Program-made: the position numbers and the translations under genes
Shown here: one piece after another, positions 53,520-62,508 of the stretch
How the letters are laid out: the number at the start of each line of letters is the position of its first letter
How positions within the stretch are numbered: the first letter of the stretch is position 1
Notes under the pieces: model-generated
What the model was told of the DNA's origin: nothing
Database searches by the model: none
What the model saw: the letters and a program-made list of their open reading frames with translations, nothing else
From: Pandoraea apista
GTDB taxonomy: Bacteria > Pseudomonadota > Gammaproteobacteria > Burkholderiales > Burkholderiaceae
NCBI RefSeq assembly: GCF_001465595.2
Contig: NZ_CP013481.2
Coordinates: 2,108,001-2,172,000 of the forward strand
Reading direction: 5' to 3'
Length of the DNA: 64,000 bases

Positions 53520-54965
53520 ATGACGACAACGAACCGTATTTCTCCGCTGGCGCTGGCGGACAATGCCGCAATCGACACGGCGCGCATGACGCTCGTCGAT
53601 CAACTCGTGCACTGGGCGAGTCTGCGCATCGAGGAGCGGGTGTTCCTGCCGGGCATGCGCATGCCGTCGATCCGCTCGCTCGCGGAAGACAAGCGCGTAT
53701 CGCGCTTTTCCGTCGTGGAAGCGTACGAGCGTCTGGTTGCGCAGGGGTATCTCGAAGCACGTCGCGGCTCGGGTTTCTATGTGCGCGAGCGGCCGGCCGT
53801 GCCGCCGCAGAATGCCGCAATGCCGATGGTGGCCAAGGGCCCCATCGACGTGGCGTGGCTCGTGCGCAGCATGTTGCATTCGGTAGCGCCCGAGCGTGGT
53901 CCTGGCATGGGCTATCTACCCCCTAGCTGGCTCGACGCCGAGATGATGACCTCGGCCATGCGCTCCATGAGCCGTCAGTCGAGTGCGCACTTGCTGCAAA
54001 CCGGCAATCCGCATGGCTTCTTGCCGTTGCGCGTTCAACTGCAAACGCAACTCGCCGAACTCGAAATCGGTGCGCGGCCGGAGCAGATCGTGCTGACGTC
54101 TGGCATTACGCAGGCGGTCGACTTTCTGCTGCGTCTCTACGTGCGCGCGGGTGATACGGTGCTCGTGGGCGATCCGGCATGGTTCGTGATGTTCGGTCGC
54201 ATTGCATCGCAAGGCGCGCATACGGTGGGCGTGCCGTACACGGTTGACGGGCTGGATATGCAGGCGCTGGAGCGTCTGGTGCAGCAGCACCGCCCGAAGT
54301 TGCTGATCCTCAATTCGATCCTTCAGAATCCGACCGGCACGTCGCTGACCCCGGCGCGCGCGTTCCAGATTTTGCGTCTGGCGGAGCAGTACGACTTCAT
54401 GGTGCTTGAAGACGACATTTACTGCGACCTGTGCCCGCCGCACCAGCAAGTCGCGCGTCTGGCGAGTCTCGATCAGCTCAAGCGCGTGATCTACATGGGC
54501 AGTTTTTCGAAGACGCTTGCGGCGAATCTGCGCGTGGCATTCGTCGCCTGTTCTCCCGAACTGGCGAAAACCTTCATCGATCACAAGATGCTGTCGGGCT
54601 CGACCACGCCGGAGATCAACGAGCGGATCGTCTACAAGGCACTCACCGAGGGGCATTACCGGCGTCACGTAGAGCGCTTGCGCTCGCGTCTGGACGACGT
54701 GCGCGACAGCACGCGACGGCATCTGGAGCGCATTGGCCTTCGCATGTTCGGCGATCCGACGTCGGGCATGTTTCTCTGGGTCGACACCGGCGTCGATACC
54801 AGTGCGGTCGCCGCCGCCGGTCACGAGGCAGGGTTTCTGTTTGCGCCGGGCGCGCTGTTCTCGCCGCGTCAGGCGCCGAGTACCTGGATGCGGATGAATG
54901 TCGCGTGCTCCAGCGATCCCGCCATGCTGTCGTTCCTCTCGCGGCAACTCGAACTGGCCGCCTGA
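53520..54965 (+). CDS. MocR-type transcriptional regulator (GntR HTH + aminotransferase-like domain)
   Basis: 481 residues. The N-terminal GntR winged helix (about 25-95) has FLPGMRMPSIRSLAEDKRVSRFSVVEAYERLVAQGYLEARRGSGFYV. A type-I aminotransferase-like domain follows (about 130-475) with QIVLTSGITQAVDFLLRLY, QNPTGTSLTP and a PLP-binding Lys in YMGSFSKTLAANLRVAF. Members sense PLP with an amino compound and regulate a neighbouring gene and themselves. It is divergent from the DUF2917 gene and has repeated GTACAG sites in its promoter. The effector is unknown. Confidence 0.92.
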   Translation: MTTTNRISPLALADNAAIDTARMTLVDQLVHWASLRIEERVFLPGMRMPSIRSLAEDKRVSRFSVVEAYERLVAQGYLEARRGSGFYVRERPAVPPQNAAMPMVAKGPIDVAWLVRSMLHSVAPERGPGMGYLPPSWLDAEMMTSAMRSMSRQSSAHLLQTGNPHGFLPLRVQLQTQLAELEIGARPEQIVLTSGITQAVDFLLRLYVRAGDTVLVGDPAWFVMFGRIASQGAHTVGVPYTVDGLDMQALERLVQQHRPKLLILNSILQNPTGTSLTPARAFQILRLAEQYDFMVLEDDIYCDLCPPHQQVARLASLDQLKRVIYMGSFSKTLAANLRVAFVACSPELAKTFIDHKMLSGSTTPEINERIVYKALTEGHYRRHVERLRSRLDDVRDSTRRHLERIGLRMFGDPTSGMFLWVDTGVDTSAVAAAGHEAGFLFAPGALFSPRQAPSTWMRMNVACSSDPAMLSFLSRQLELAA

Positions 54966-55267
54966 CCGGCTGGACGGCCGGGCGCCGATAGCGAGGCGCG
55001 TAGACAGCGCAGTGAGCCGATGGGCCAACGAGCCCGACGGGCCACGAACGCTCCGGTGGCTGCGGGTGTGGCGAAGGTTTTGCCGCAATTTTCGGCATCG
55101 TCGCGTAACTTGCCTCGAAATAACCCTGTCGTCGGCCTTGAAATGGCGGTGTCCTGTCCCTATGTTCCGATCTGTACCGCCGTTTGGGCAGCGCGCGCGC
55201 AAGTGCGCCGGGCGGCGGTCAGCGTCGACATTCCATCCATCTCACTGATTCACGAGGGTTCCCGACC
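54966..55267 (+). other. 302-bp intergenic region upstream of htpG
   Basis: It holds a sigma-32-like promoter (55137-55165) and the htpG leader with a GAGG ribosome-binding site. No gene is evident. Confidence 0.6.
55137..55165 (+). promoter_or_regulatory. Sigma-32 (RpoH) heat-shock promoter of htpG
   Basis: CTTGAAA (55137-55143), 14 bases, then CCCTATGT (55158-55165) match the CTTGAAA-N11-16-CCCCATNT consensus except for one base. It lies about 100 bp before the start of a classic heat-shock gene. Confidence 0.75.
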
Positions 55268-57154
55268 ATGGCGCAAGAAACCATGAGCTTTCAGGCGGAA
55301 GTCAAACAGCTTCTGCAACTGATGATTCATTCGCTGTACAGCAACAAGGAAATCTTCCTGCGCGAACTGATCTCCAACGCCTCGGACGCCGCCGACAAGC
55401 TGCGCTTCGAAGCCATCAACAACGCAGCGCTGTACGAGCAGGATCCGGAACTCAAGATTCGCGTGTCGTTCGACAAGAATGCCCGCACCATTACCATCGA
55501 GGACAACGGCATCGGCATGAGCCGCGAGGAAGCGATCTCGCATCTCGGTACGATCGCCAAGTCCGGCACCAAGGAGTTCTTCTCGCGCCTGTCGGGCGAT
55601 CAACAGAAGGACGCCGCGCTCATCGGCCAGTTCGGCGTGGGCTTCTACTCGGGCTTCATCGTGGCAGACCGCATGACGGTCGAATCACGTCGCGCCGGCC
55701 TGCCGGCATCGGAAGGCGTGCGCTGGTCGTCGACCGGCGAGGGCGACTTCTCGGTCGAGACCATCGAGCGCGCCTCGCGTGGCACGGCCATCACGCTGCA
55801 CTTGCGCGAAGGCGAAGACGAACTGCTTTCGTCGTGGAGACTCCAGTCGATCATCCGAAAATACTCCGACCACATTTCGCTGCCGATCGTGATGCGCGGC
55901 GAGACATGGGACGAGGAGAAAAAGGAGAGCGTCCCCGCCGAGACCGATGAGACCGTCAATCAGGCAAGCGCGCTGTGGACGCGCAGCAAGAGCGACATCA
56001 CCGACGAGCAGTACACGCAGTTCTACCAGCACATCGCCCACGATATGCAGGCGCCGCTGGCGTGGACGCACAACCGCGTAGAAGGTCGCAGCGAATATAC
56101 GCAACTGCTGTACGTGCCGGGTCACGCTCCCTATGATTTGTGGGATCGCAATTCGCAGGGCGGCCTCAAGCTGTACGTGAAGCGCGTGTTCATCATGGAT
56201 GACGCGGACCAACTGCTGCCGAACTACCTGCGCTTCGTACGCGGTGTCGTGGATTCGGCCGATCTGCCGCTGAATGTTTCGCGCGAAATCCTTCAGGAAA
56301 GCCGCGACGTGAAGGCGATCCGGGAAGGTTGCGCCAAGCGCGTGCTCAGTCTGCTCGAAGATCTGGCCGAGAACCATCAAGACAAGTACACGCAGTTCTG
56401 GGGCGCGTTTGGTCAGGTGCTCAAGGAAGGCACGGGCGAGGATCACGCGAATCGGGAGCGCATTGCCAAGCTGCTGCGCTTCGCCAGCACGCACAACGAT
56501 TCGGCAGAGCAGAGCGTATCGCTGGCCGATTACGTGAGCCGCATGAAGGAAGGTCAGGACAAGATCTACTACGTCACGGCCGAGAGCTGGGTGGCGGCAA
56601 GCCACAGCCCGCATCTCGAAGTCTTCCGCAAGAAGGGCGTGGAAGTGCTGTTGCTGACGGATCGTGTCGATGAGTGGATGCTCTCGTACTTGCATGAGTT
56701 CGACGGCAAACCGCTCGTGAGCGTGGCGCGCGGCGATCTGGATCTGGGCGCGCTTGAGGACGCGGACGAGAAGGCTGCGCAAGAGAAAACCAGCGACGAA
56801 CTCAAGCCGCTCGTCGAGAAGATGAAGGAACTGCTCAGCGACAAGGCGAAGGATGTGCGTGTGACGTTCCGTCTGACCGATTCGCCGTCATGTCTCGTGT
56901 CGGATGAGAACGACATGAGCGGCACGCTTCAGCGTCTGATGAAAGCGGCCGGGCAGAAGATGCCGGAATTCCGCCCGATTCTCGAAATCAACCCTGAGCA
57001 CGCGCTGGTTCAGCGCCTCACGGCCGAGAGCGCCGATTTGTCCGACTGGGCGCAACTCCTGTTCGATCAGGCGTTGCTGGCCGAAGGCGGCAGCCTCGAA
57101 GATCCGGCCGCATTCGTGAAGCATACCAACGCGTTGTTGCTCGCTGCCCGTTAA
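55268..57154 (+). CDS. htpG: Molecular chaperone HtpG (Hsp90)
   Basis: 628-residue Hsp90. The GHKL ATPase domain has [63 protein letters not shown] and [11 protein letters not shown]. The middle domain has the catalytic Arg in [16 protein letters not shown]. The C-terminal dimerisation domain is complete, with no eukaryotic charged linker. The ATG at 55268 was chosen by homology. A sigma-32-like promoter about 100 bp upstream indicates heat-shock control, and a terminator follows. Confidence 0.97.
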   Translation: MAQETMSFQAEVKQLLQLMIHSLYSNKEIFLRELISNASDAADKLRFEAINNAALYEQDPELKIRVSFDKNARTITIEDNGIGMSREEAISHLGTIAKSGTKEFFSRLSGDQQKDAALIGQFGVGFYSGFIVADRMTVESRRAGLPASEGVRWSSTGEGDFSVETIERASRGTAITLHLREGEDELLSSWRLQSIIRKYSDHISLPIVMRGETWDEEKKESVPAETDETVNQASALWTRSKSDITDEQYTQFYQHIAHDMQAPLAWTHNRVEGRSEYTQLLYVPGHAPYDLWDRNSQGGLKLYVKRVFIMDDADQLLPNYLRFVRGVVDSADLPLNVSREILQESRDVKAIREGCAKRVLSLLEDLAENHQDKYTQFWGAFGQVLKEGTGEDHANRERIAKLLRFASTHNDSAEQSVSLADYVSRMKEGQDKIYYVTAESWVAASHSPHLEVFRKKGVEVLLLTDRVDEWMLSYLHEFDGKPLVSVARGDLDLGALEDADEKAAQEKTSDELKPLVEKMKELLSDKAKDVRVTFRLTDSPSCLVSDENDMSGTLQRLMKAAGQKMPEFRPILEINPEHALVQRLTAESADLSDWAQLLFDQALLAEGGSLEDPAAFVKHTNALLLAAR

Positions 57155-57233
57155 TCCCGGTAGGTCCGGTCATGCCGGATCCCACGCGCCGAGTCGAGGC
57201 CGATCCCGTCCCGGCATCGCTCGCAGCGTAGTT

Positions 57234-57271
57234 CAAAAACCCCCGCGTCGAAATGTCGCGGGGGTTTTTTA
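57234..57271 (+). terminator. Terminator of htpG
   Basis: AAAACCCCCGCG pairs with CGCGGGGGTTTT around a ~9-base loop and is followed by six T residues, about 80 bp after the htpG stop. Confidence 0.9.
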
Positions 57272-57368
57272 TTCCGCCGGGGTCCCTTGCCGTCACGGCT
57301 GTGCCGACGGATTTCCGTTGGCAGGCAATGGGGAGATGCGTGGGCGGCGCGCTGTCGCCTGGCGCCTT

Positions 57369-57374
57369 TATAAT
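57369..57374 (+). promoter_or_regulatory. TATAAT -10 box immediately upstream of ubiC
   Basis: A perfect TATAAT hexamer ends eight bases before the ubiC ATG. A transcript started from it would have almost no 5' leader. No matching -35 is visible. Confidence 0.4.
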
Positions 57375-57382
57375 GCCGAGCC

Positions 57383-57964
57383 ATGACTTTCCGATTCGAT
57401 GTAGGCGGGCGGCGCTGGCAGGCTGTCCCGGCGCCGGCGCTCTCGCGTCGTCACAAGGACTGGCTGACCCGCGGCGGTGCGCTCACGCGCCATCTGTCGA
57501 CACTCGGCCGGGTGAGCGTGCGTGTGGTGGCAGAGCGGGTGATGCCTGCCGACGCCGATCAGTGCCGCGCTATCGGCGTGCCGTTGCGCACACCGATGTG
57601 GGCCCGCGATGTCATTCTGCTGGTCGACGACGAGCCGGTGGTCGTGGCGCACAGCGTCACGCCGCTCGCGTATAGCCGGTCGATATGGCAGGCAATGCGT
57701 CGTCTGCGTACGCGTCCGCTCGCCGATCTTCTCTACCACGACCCGACGGTCACACGTTCCGTGCTGGTGTCGAGCCCGCTGGGGCCGCGTCATTTGTTGC
57801 ATGGCCGTGCCCGGCACGATGCCCGCGATCCGCTCGTCGGCACCCGGTCGCATTTGCGACTGTGGGCGCGCCGCTCGGTGTTCCTCCGGCACGGTGCGCC
57901 GTTGCTCGTGACCGAAGCGTTTCTGCCCCGATTCTGGCGGCGTCTGCAAGCGACGCACGACTGA
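57383..57964 (+). CDS. ubiC: Chorismate lyase
   Basis: 193 residues. UbiC splits chorismate to 4-hydroxybenzoate and pyruvate, the first step of ubiquinone synthesis. Family features are seen in RRHKDWLTRGGALTRHLSTLG near the N-terminus, the central REV-type strand WARDVILLVDDEPVVVAHSVTP, and the C-terminal LWARRSVFLRHGAPLLVTEAFLP with the catalytic Glu. The ATG at 57383 has no ribosome-binding site but sits right after a TATAAT box. A DNA glycosylase gene follows after 5 bp. Confidence 0.92.
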   Translation: MTFRFDVGGRRWQAVPAPALSRRHKDWLTRGGALTRHLSTLGRVSVRVVAERVMPADADQCRAIGVPLRTPMWARDVILLVDDEPVVVAHSVTPLAYSRSIWQAMRRLRTRPLADLLYHDPTVTRSVLVSSPLGPRHLLHGRARHDARDPLVGTRSHLRLWARRSVFLRHGAPLLVTEAFLPRFWRRLQATHD

Positions 57965-57969
57965 ACCTC

Positions 57970-58497
57970 ATGGCGACACGTCCACTGCCCGAACTCAAGC
58001 GCAACTTCCCGCCGGTGGCGGACGCGCATACACGTGTGCTGATTCTCGGCAGCCTGCCCGGCGAGGTTTCGCTCGCACACCAGCAGTATTACGCGCATCC
58101 GCAGAATCGCTTCTGGCATCTGGTGGGGGATGTGATTGGCGAGCCGTTACCGTCGCTGCCGTATGCGGTGCGGCTGGATGTGCTGCGCACGCATGGCGTG
58201 GGGCTTTGGGATGTGGTTGCGCAGGCGCGGCGCGAAGGCAGTCTCGATAGCAATATTCGTCTGCATGCCGGTAGCGATCTTGCAGGCCTGATCGCCACGC
58301 TGCCGTCGCTGCGTGCGGTGGCGTTCAACGGCGGCACGGCGGCGCGTATCGGGCAGCGTGCGTTGGCACAGGGGGGGGTGACGACGCCGGTGGTGCGACT
58401 GCCGTCGAGTAGCCCGGCTTATACGATTCCCTACGCGACGAAACGCGACGCGTGGCTTGCATTGCGTGACTGGCTGGGGCCGGACGCGTCTGCCTGA
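57970..58497 (+). CDS. Uracil-DNA glycosylase superfamily protein, family 6 (hypoxanthine-DNA glycosylase type)
   Basis: 175 residues. The motif GSLPGEVSLAHQQYYAHPQNRFW near residue 30 is typical of family 6 and related TDG/MUG enzymes, with the Asn of motif 1 (HPQNRFW) used in HDG catalysis. SSSPAYTIPYATKRDAW near the end is the second motif. Such enzymes remove deaminated adenine (hypoxanthine) from DNA. It starts 5 bp after ubiC, so both are probably on one transcript. Confidence 0.88.
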   Translation: MATRPLPELKRNFPPVADAHTRVLILGSLPGEVSLAHQQYYAHPQNRFWHLVGDVIGEPLPSLPYAVRLDVLRTHGVGLWDVVAQARREGSLDSNIRLHAGSDLAGLIATLPSLRAVAFNGGTAARIGQRALAQGGVTTPVVRLPSSSPAYTIPYATKRDAWLALRDWLGPDASA

Positions 58498-58610
58498 GTC
58501 GCCGGATCTTCGCAGTGGCGCGTGACCGGCGGGCAAGCGCGTCGGCTGGGCTGCGCGAACCCGGTACAATGCGAACCCATCGGAATTCCCCGAGTTTCAC
58601 TGAAGGACAC

Positions 58611-59453
58611 ATGACCCTCATCAAACGCAAATCCATCGAAGCCGAAGCGTTCGTCAGCGACGAGCGCACCACGCGTGCTCCCCGTCCCGCTTACAAGCCG
58701 CGTTTTGCGCCGGTGACATTCTCTGAACAGGGTGGCGTGCGTTACCTGCATTTCGGCACGGAGTGGGTGCAAGGGGCGATGCGTCTGTCCAAGCCTGACC
58801 GTATCGAGCTGGAATATGCACAGCAGATGATGGCGTGGTTGCTGTTCATGCGTGCCCCGAAGCACGTGGTGCAATTGGGTCTCGGCACGGGGTCGATCAC
58901 GAAGTTCTCGCACCAGCATTTCCCGCGCACGCAGGTCACGGCAGTCGAACTGAACCCGGCGGTGGTCGTTGCCGCGCGCACGATGTTCAGCCTGCCGGAC
59001 GATTCGCGTTACCTGAAAGTGCTGGAAGCCGATGCCTGGGACTTCGTCACCGACACGGCGAATCACGGTGCCGTCGACGTGTTGCAGGTCGATCTCTACG
59101 ATGCGACCGCACGCGGTCCGGTGCACGATACGCCGGCGTTCTACAAGGCTTGCCGCGCCACGCTGCGTGAGCCGGGCATGCTCACGATGAACCTGTTCGG
59201 CGATCACGACAGCTATCCGAAGAACATTCGTCGTCTGCGTCAGGCGTTCGACAACCGCGTGATCGAATTCCCGGAAGTGCACGACGGCAACGTTATCGTG
59301 CTTGCCTTCAACGGCCCGCTGCTGTCGGTCGAGTGGAAGGACGTGGAAGCGCGCGCGAAGGTGGTTGAAGCTGCCACGGGCCTGCCGGCCAAGCGTTGGG
59401 TCAAGCAGCTCCGGTCGGCTAACGGCGACGGTGGTCCGGTGCTCACGGTCTGA
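58611..59453 (+). CDS. Spermidine synthase-fold protein (SpeE-like)
   Basis: 280 residues with a Rossmann methyltransferase-like fold. VVQLGLGTGSITKFSHQHFPRTQVTAVELNPAVVVAAR is the nucleotide-binding motif I and the acidic end of strand 2; DVLQVDLYDATARGP is strand 4. SpeE proteins carry GGGDG at the first motif; here it is GLGTG, so polyamine synthesis is uncertain. AAGGA precedes the ATG at 58611. It stands alone between the glycosylase gene and a terminator, with no speD nearby. Confidence 0.82.
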   Translation: MTLIKRKSIEAEAFVSDERTTRAPRPAYKPRFAPVTFSEQGGVRYLHFGTEWVQGAMRLSKPDRIELEYAQQMMAWLLFMRAPKHVVQLGLGTGSITKFSHQHFPRTQVTAVELNPAVVVAARTMFSLPDDSRYLKVLEADAWDFVTDTANHGAVDVLQVDLYDATARGPVHDTPAFYKACRATLREPGMLTMNLFGDHDSYPKNIRRLRQAFDNRVIEFPEVHDGNVIVLAFNGPLLSVEWKDVEARAKVVEAATGLPAKRWVKQLRSANGDGGPVLTV

Positions 59454-59498
59454 CGTTTCCCGCCGGATCTGCGCCGTTCATGCGCGTGCAGAAGACGT

Positions 59499-59532
59499 AA
59501 AAAAGCCAGCCGCAAGGCTGGCTTTTCTTTTG
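59499..59532. terminator. Bidirectional terminator after the SpeE-like gene
   Basis: AAAAGCCAGCC (59501-59511) pairs with GGCTGGCTTTT (59516-59526) around a GCAA loop. A- and T-runs on both sides also suit the convergent DUF2322-like gene. Confidence 0.9.
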
Positions 59533-59551
59533 GCGCGGGGCGGTCGCCGGT

Positions 59552-59902
59552 TCAGGCGGCGGCAGCGACTTCGTCGATGCTCAGTGCTTCTCCACCCGCC
59601 ACGATCGCCAGCAGACGATCCACGTTCGGGTGTGCGCCCGGACGGTTGCGTGCGTCGGCAGTGTGCTCGCCGAAGACGGCCAGACCGTGCTCGGCGGCCT
59701 TGGCGTCGAGCGTGCCGAAGGCCTGCTTCAGGTAGTGGTACACGGCGAGCGAGCCTTGTTTGCCCGGGGCGTTCTCGATGGTCGCCACGACCGCGCCCTT
59801 GCCGTCGCGCAGTTCGATGCGAGCGATGCCCTCGATGCTGCCGATAGCGGCCATCTGTGCCAGGTTGTCCTTGAAGACCGGGGTCGGTTCGATCACTGCC
59901 AT
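59552..59902 (-). CDS. Small protein resembling DUF2322
   Basis: 116 residues, soluble, no signal or membrane segment. It has a beta-rich N-terminal half (IARIELRDGKGAVVATIENAPGKQGSLAVYHYLKQAFG) followed by a helix and a HTADARNRPGAHPNVDRLL motif with conserved His and Arg. This pattern agrees with what I recall of DUF2322 proteins; the match is by eye. The function is unknown. It is downstream of benE on the same strand with a 77-bp gap, possibly co-transcribed. Confidence 0.75.
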   Translation of the reverse strand: MAVIEPTPVFKDNLAQMAAIGSIEGIARIELRDGKGAVVATIENAPGKQGSLAVYHYLKQAFGTLDAKAAEHGLAVFGEHTADARNRPGAHPNVDRLLAIVAGGEALSIDEVAAAA

Positions 59903-59979
59903 GATTGTGCTGCTCCTGCGGTTACGTTGAATTCGGAAAACGGTGCGGGCCGAATGGTATCACTTCGGCCCTTGGGAAA

Positions 59980-61176
59980 TCAGGCGCGCCGCCATTGCAG
60001 GATCGTGAGCGTCAGCACGCCCGCGATCAGGCCCCAGAACGCCGAGCCAATCGAGAGCAGCGTCAGGCCCGAGGCCGTCACCATGAACGTAATGAGGGCG
60101 GCTTCGCGTTGGCGGGTGTCGTGCATGGCGTTCGCCAGACCGTTCATGATCGAGCCGAACAGCGCGAGGGCGGCAATCGAGACCACCAGCGCCTTCGGGA
60201 AAGCGGCGAACAGTGCGGCAATGGTCGCCCCAAACGTGCCGGCAATCAGATAGAACACGCCCGACCACACGGCGGCGGTGTAACGTTTGGACGGGTCTTC
60301 GTGCGCTTCGCGTCCCGTGCAGATGGCGGCGGTAATGGCTGCCAGATGAATACCGTGCGAGCCGAACGGTGCGAGCAGCACCGACGCGATGCCGGTGGTC
60401 GAGATGAGCGGCGATGCCGGCACGTTGTATCCGTCTGCGCGCAGCACGGCAAGGCCGGGCACGTTTTGCGACGCCATGGCCACCACGAACAACGGAATCG
60501 CGATGCTGATCGTGGCTGACAGCGAGAAGGACGGTGTGGTCCAAACCGGCATCGCGAGCGAGACATTGAAGTGACTGAAGTCGAGCAGGCCGAGCCCGCC
60601 TGCAACCGCCGTACCCACGACCAAGGCCAGCAGAATCGCGTAACGCGACGCGAAGCGCTTGACGACCAGATACGTGAAGAACATCGAGAGTACCAGCGCG
60701 GTTTGGTGCTGGGCCGCCACGAAGATTTCCAAACCGATGCGAAACAGAATCCCGGCAAGCAGCGCCGAGGCCAACGCCGGGGGCACGCGACGCATGATCG
60801 TCTCGAAGCCCCCCGTCAGCCCGCACAGGGCGATGAGGGCGTTGCAGACGATGAACGCGCCGATGGCCTCGCCATAGGGCACGCCGGGGAGCGAAGTAAT
60901 CAGCAGCGCGGCGCCCGGTGTCGACCACGCAATGACCACCGGGGTGCGATAGCGCAGGGACAGACCGATAGTCGTCACGCCCATGCCGATCGAGAGCGCC
61001 CAGATCCATGACGAGATTTGTGCCGCAGAGAGGTGCGCGGCTTGTCCCGCCTGAAACATCAGAATCAGCGAGCTGGTGTAGCCCGTCATCATGGCCACGA
61101 AGCCGGCGACAATGGCTGACGGCGACGTATCGGCCAACGGCCGGAGCGGTGGCAGGGGAGTGGTGCTGGACGTCAT
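59980..61176 (-). CDS. benE: Benzoate/H+ symporter family transporter BenE
   Basis: 398 residues with about 12 membrane helices. SAIVAGFVAMMTGYTSSLILMFQAG near the N-terminus, TPVVIAWSTPGAALLITS, ASQNVPGLAVLRADGYNVP, and FGSHGIHLAAITAAICTGREAHEDP are diagnostic of BenE. No benzoate-degradation genes (benABC, catABC) lie nearby, so the true substrate may differ. It starts at the ATG at 61176 by homology; the frame stays open 163 codons further without support. Confidence 0.9.
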   Translation of the reverse strand: MTSSTTPLPPLRPLADTSPSAIVAGFVAMMTGYTSSLILMFQAGQAAHLSAAQISSWIWALSIGMGVTTIGLSLRYRTPVVIAWSTPGAALLITSLPGVPYGEAIGAFIVCNALIALCGLTGGFETIMRRVPPALASALLAGILFRIGLEIFVAAQHQTALVLSMFFTYLVVKRFASRYAILLALVVGTAVAGGLGLLDFSHFNVSLAMPVWTTPSFSLSATISIAIPLFVVAMASQNVPGLAVLRADGYNVPASPLISTTGIASVLLAPFGSHGIHLAAITAAICTGREAHEDPSKRYTAAVWSGVFYLIAGTFGATIAALFAAFPKALVVSIAALALFGSIMNGLANAMHDTRQREAALITFMVTASGLTLLSIGSAFWGLIAGVLTLTILQWRRA

Positions 61177-61319
61177 GGTGGAGGGGAGGTTCTCGTTGCG
61201 TTGTCGTTGTGATGGCGTGCCGCGTGATGCGTCGTGCGTCATGCGATGCCGGGGGAGACGTACGCCGCCGACGTCCCGGCCCGGTATCCGATCGGCGGCG
61301 ATGCCGTCGGGTCCCGGCG

Positions 61320-62495
61320 CTACTTGTTTAGCACGCGCATGGCCGATTCCAGCCCGGCTAGCGTAATCGGATACATGCGGCCCGCGAAGAGCTGCCGGAT
61401 AACCGAAATCGACTGACGATATTGCCATATCGCCTCGGGCTCCGGATTGAGCCATGCATGATGCGGGAAGCGGTCGATGAAGCGGCGCAGCCACACGGCG
61501 CCGGCCTCCTTGTTGTTGTATTCGACCGACCCGCCTGCCTGCAACACCTCGTACGGACTCATCGTCGCGTCGCCCACGAAGATCAGCTTGTAGTCGGACG
61601 GGTACTTGCGCAGCACGTCCCATGTCTCGAAGCGTTCGTTGTGACGGCGTCGATTCTGCCGCCACAGATAGTCGTAGACGCAGTTGTGGAAGTAGTAGAA
61701 CTCAAGGTGCTTGAATTCGGATTTTGCTGCGGAAAACAGTTCTTCGGTACGCGCGATGTGGTCGTCCATGGAGCCGCCGACATCGAGCAACATCAGCACC
61801 TTCACGTTGTTGTGGCGCTCCGGCACCAGTTTCAGATCGAGCCAGCCCGCGTTGGCCGCCGTCGAACGAATGGTGTCGTCGAGATCCAGTTCCTCGGCGG
61901 CACCTTCGCGCGCGAACTTGCGCAAGCGCCGCAGTGCGACCTTGATGTTGCGGGTGCCGAGTTCGACGGTGTCGTCGTAGTCGCGGTACGTACGTTGATC
62001 CCACACCTTCACTGCGGTGCGATTGCCATTACTCTCGCCGCCGATGCGGATGCCCTCGGGATGGAAGCCACCGTTGCCGAACGGCGAGGTGCCGCCCGTA
62101 CCGATCCATTTGCTGCCGCCCTCGTGACGGCCTTTCTGCTCTTCGAACAGTTGCTTGAGCCGCTCCATGAGCTTGTCGATGCCGCCCAGCGCCTGAATGC
62201 GCGCCTTGTCCTCGGGGGACAGTTCGCGTTGCATGCGCTTCTTGAGCCACTCGAGCGGTACCTCGCCCGAGGCGTCGACCGCTTGCTGCACGCCCTTGAA
62301 ATATGTCCCGAACGCCTGATCGAACTTGTCGTAGTGCTTCTCGTCCTTGATAAGCGAGAGGCGCGCCAGATAGTAGAACTCGTCGAGCGAGGGCGCGATG
62401 ACCTGACGCTGTAGCGCTTCGAGCAGCGTCAGGTATTCCTTGACCGAGACCGGCAGCTTCGCCGCGCGCAAGGTGTAGAAGAAGTCGATCAGCAT
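61320..62495 (-). CDS. von Willebrand factor A domain protein (CoxE-like), partner of the MoxR ATPase
   Basis: 391 residues. The C-terminal ~170 residues form a VWA domain. Its metal-ion site reads DVGGSMDD at 238-245, where most VWA proteins have DxSxS; the first Ser is Gly here, and the rest of the site looks intact. The N-terminal ~130 residues are helical (CoxE-like). A Gly-rich linker lies at about 125-155. It starts 13 bp after the stop of the upstream MoxR ATPase gene, so the pair is an operon. MoxR-VWA pairs act as chaperones that load metals or assemble complexes; the client is unknown. Confidence 0.85.
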   Translation of the reverse strand: MLIDFFYTLRAAKLPVSVKEYLTLLEALQRQVIAPSLDEFYYLARLSLIKDEKHYDKFDQAFGTYFKGVQQAVDASGEVPLEWLKKRMQRELSPEDKARIQALGGIDKLMERLKQLFEEQKGRHEGGSKWIGTGGTSPFGNGGFHPEGIRIGGESNGNRTAVKVWDQRTYRDYDDTVELGTRNIKVALRRLRKFAREGAAEELDLDDTIRSTAANAGWLDLKLVPERHNNVKVLMLLDVGGSMDDHIARTEELFSAAKSEFKHLEFYYFHNCVYDYLWRQNRRRHNERFETWDVLRKYPSDYKLIFVGDATMSPYEVLQAGGSVEYNNKEAGAVWLRRFIDRFPHHAWLNPEPEAIWQYRQSISVIRQLFAGRMYPITLAGLESAMRVLNK

Positions 62496-62508
62496 GACGG
62501 TGGCGCGC

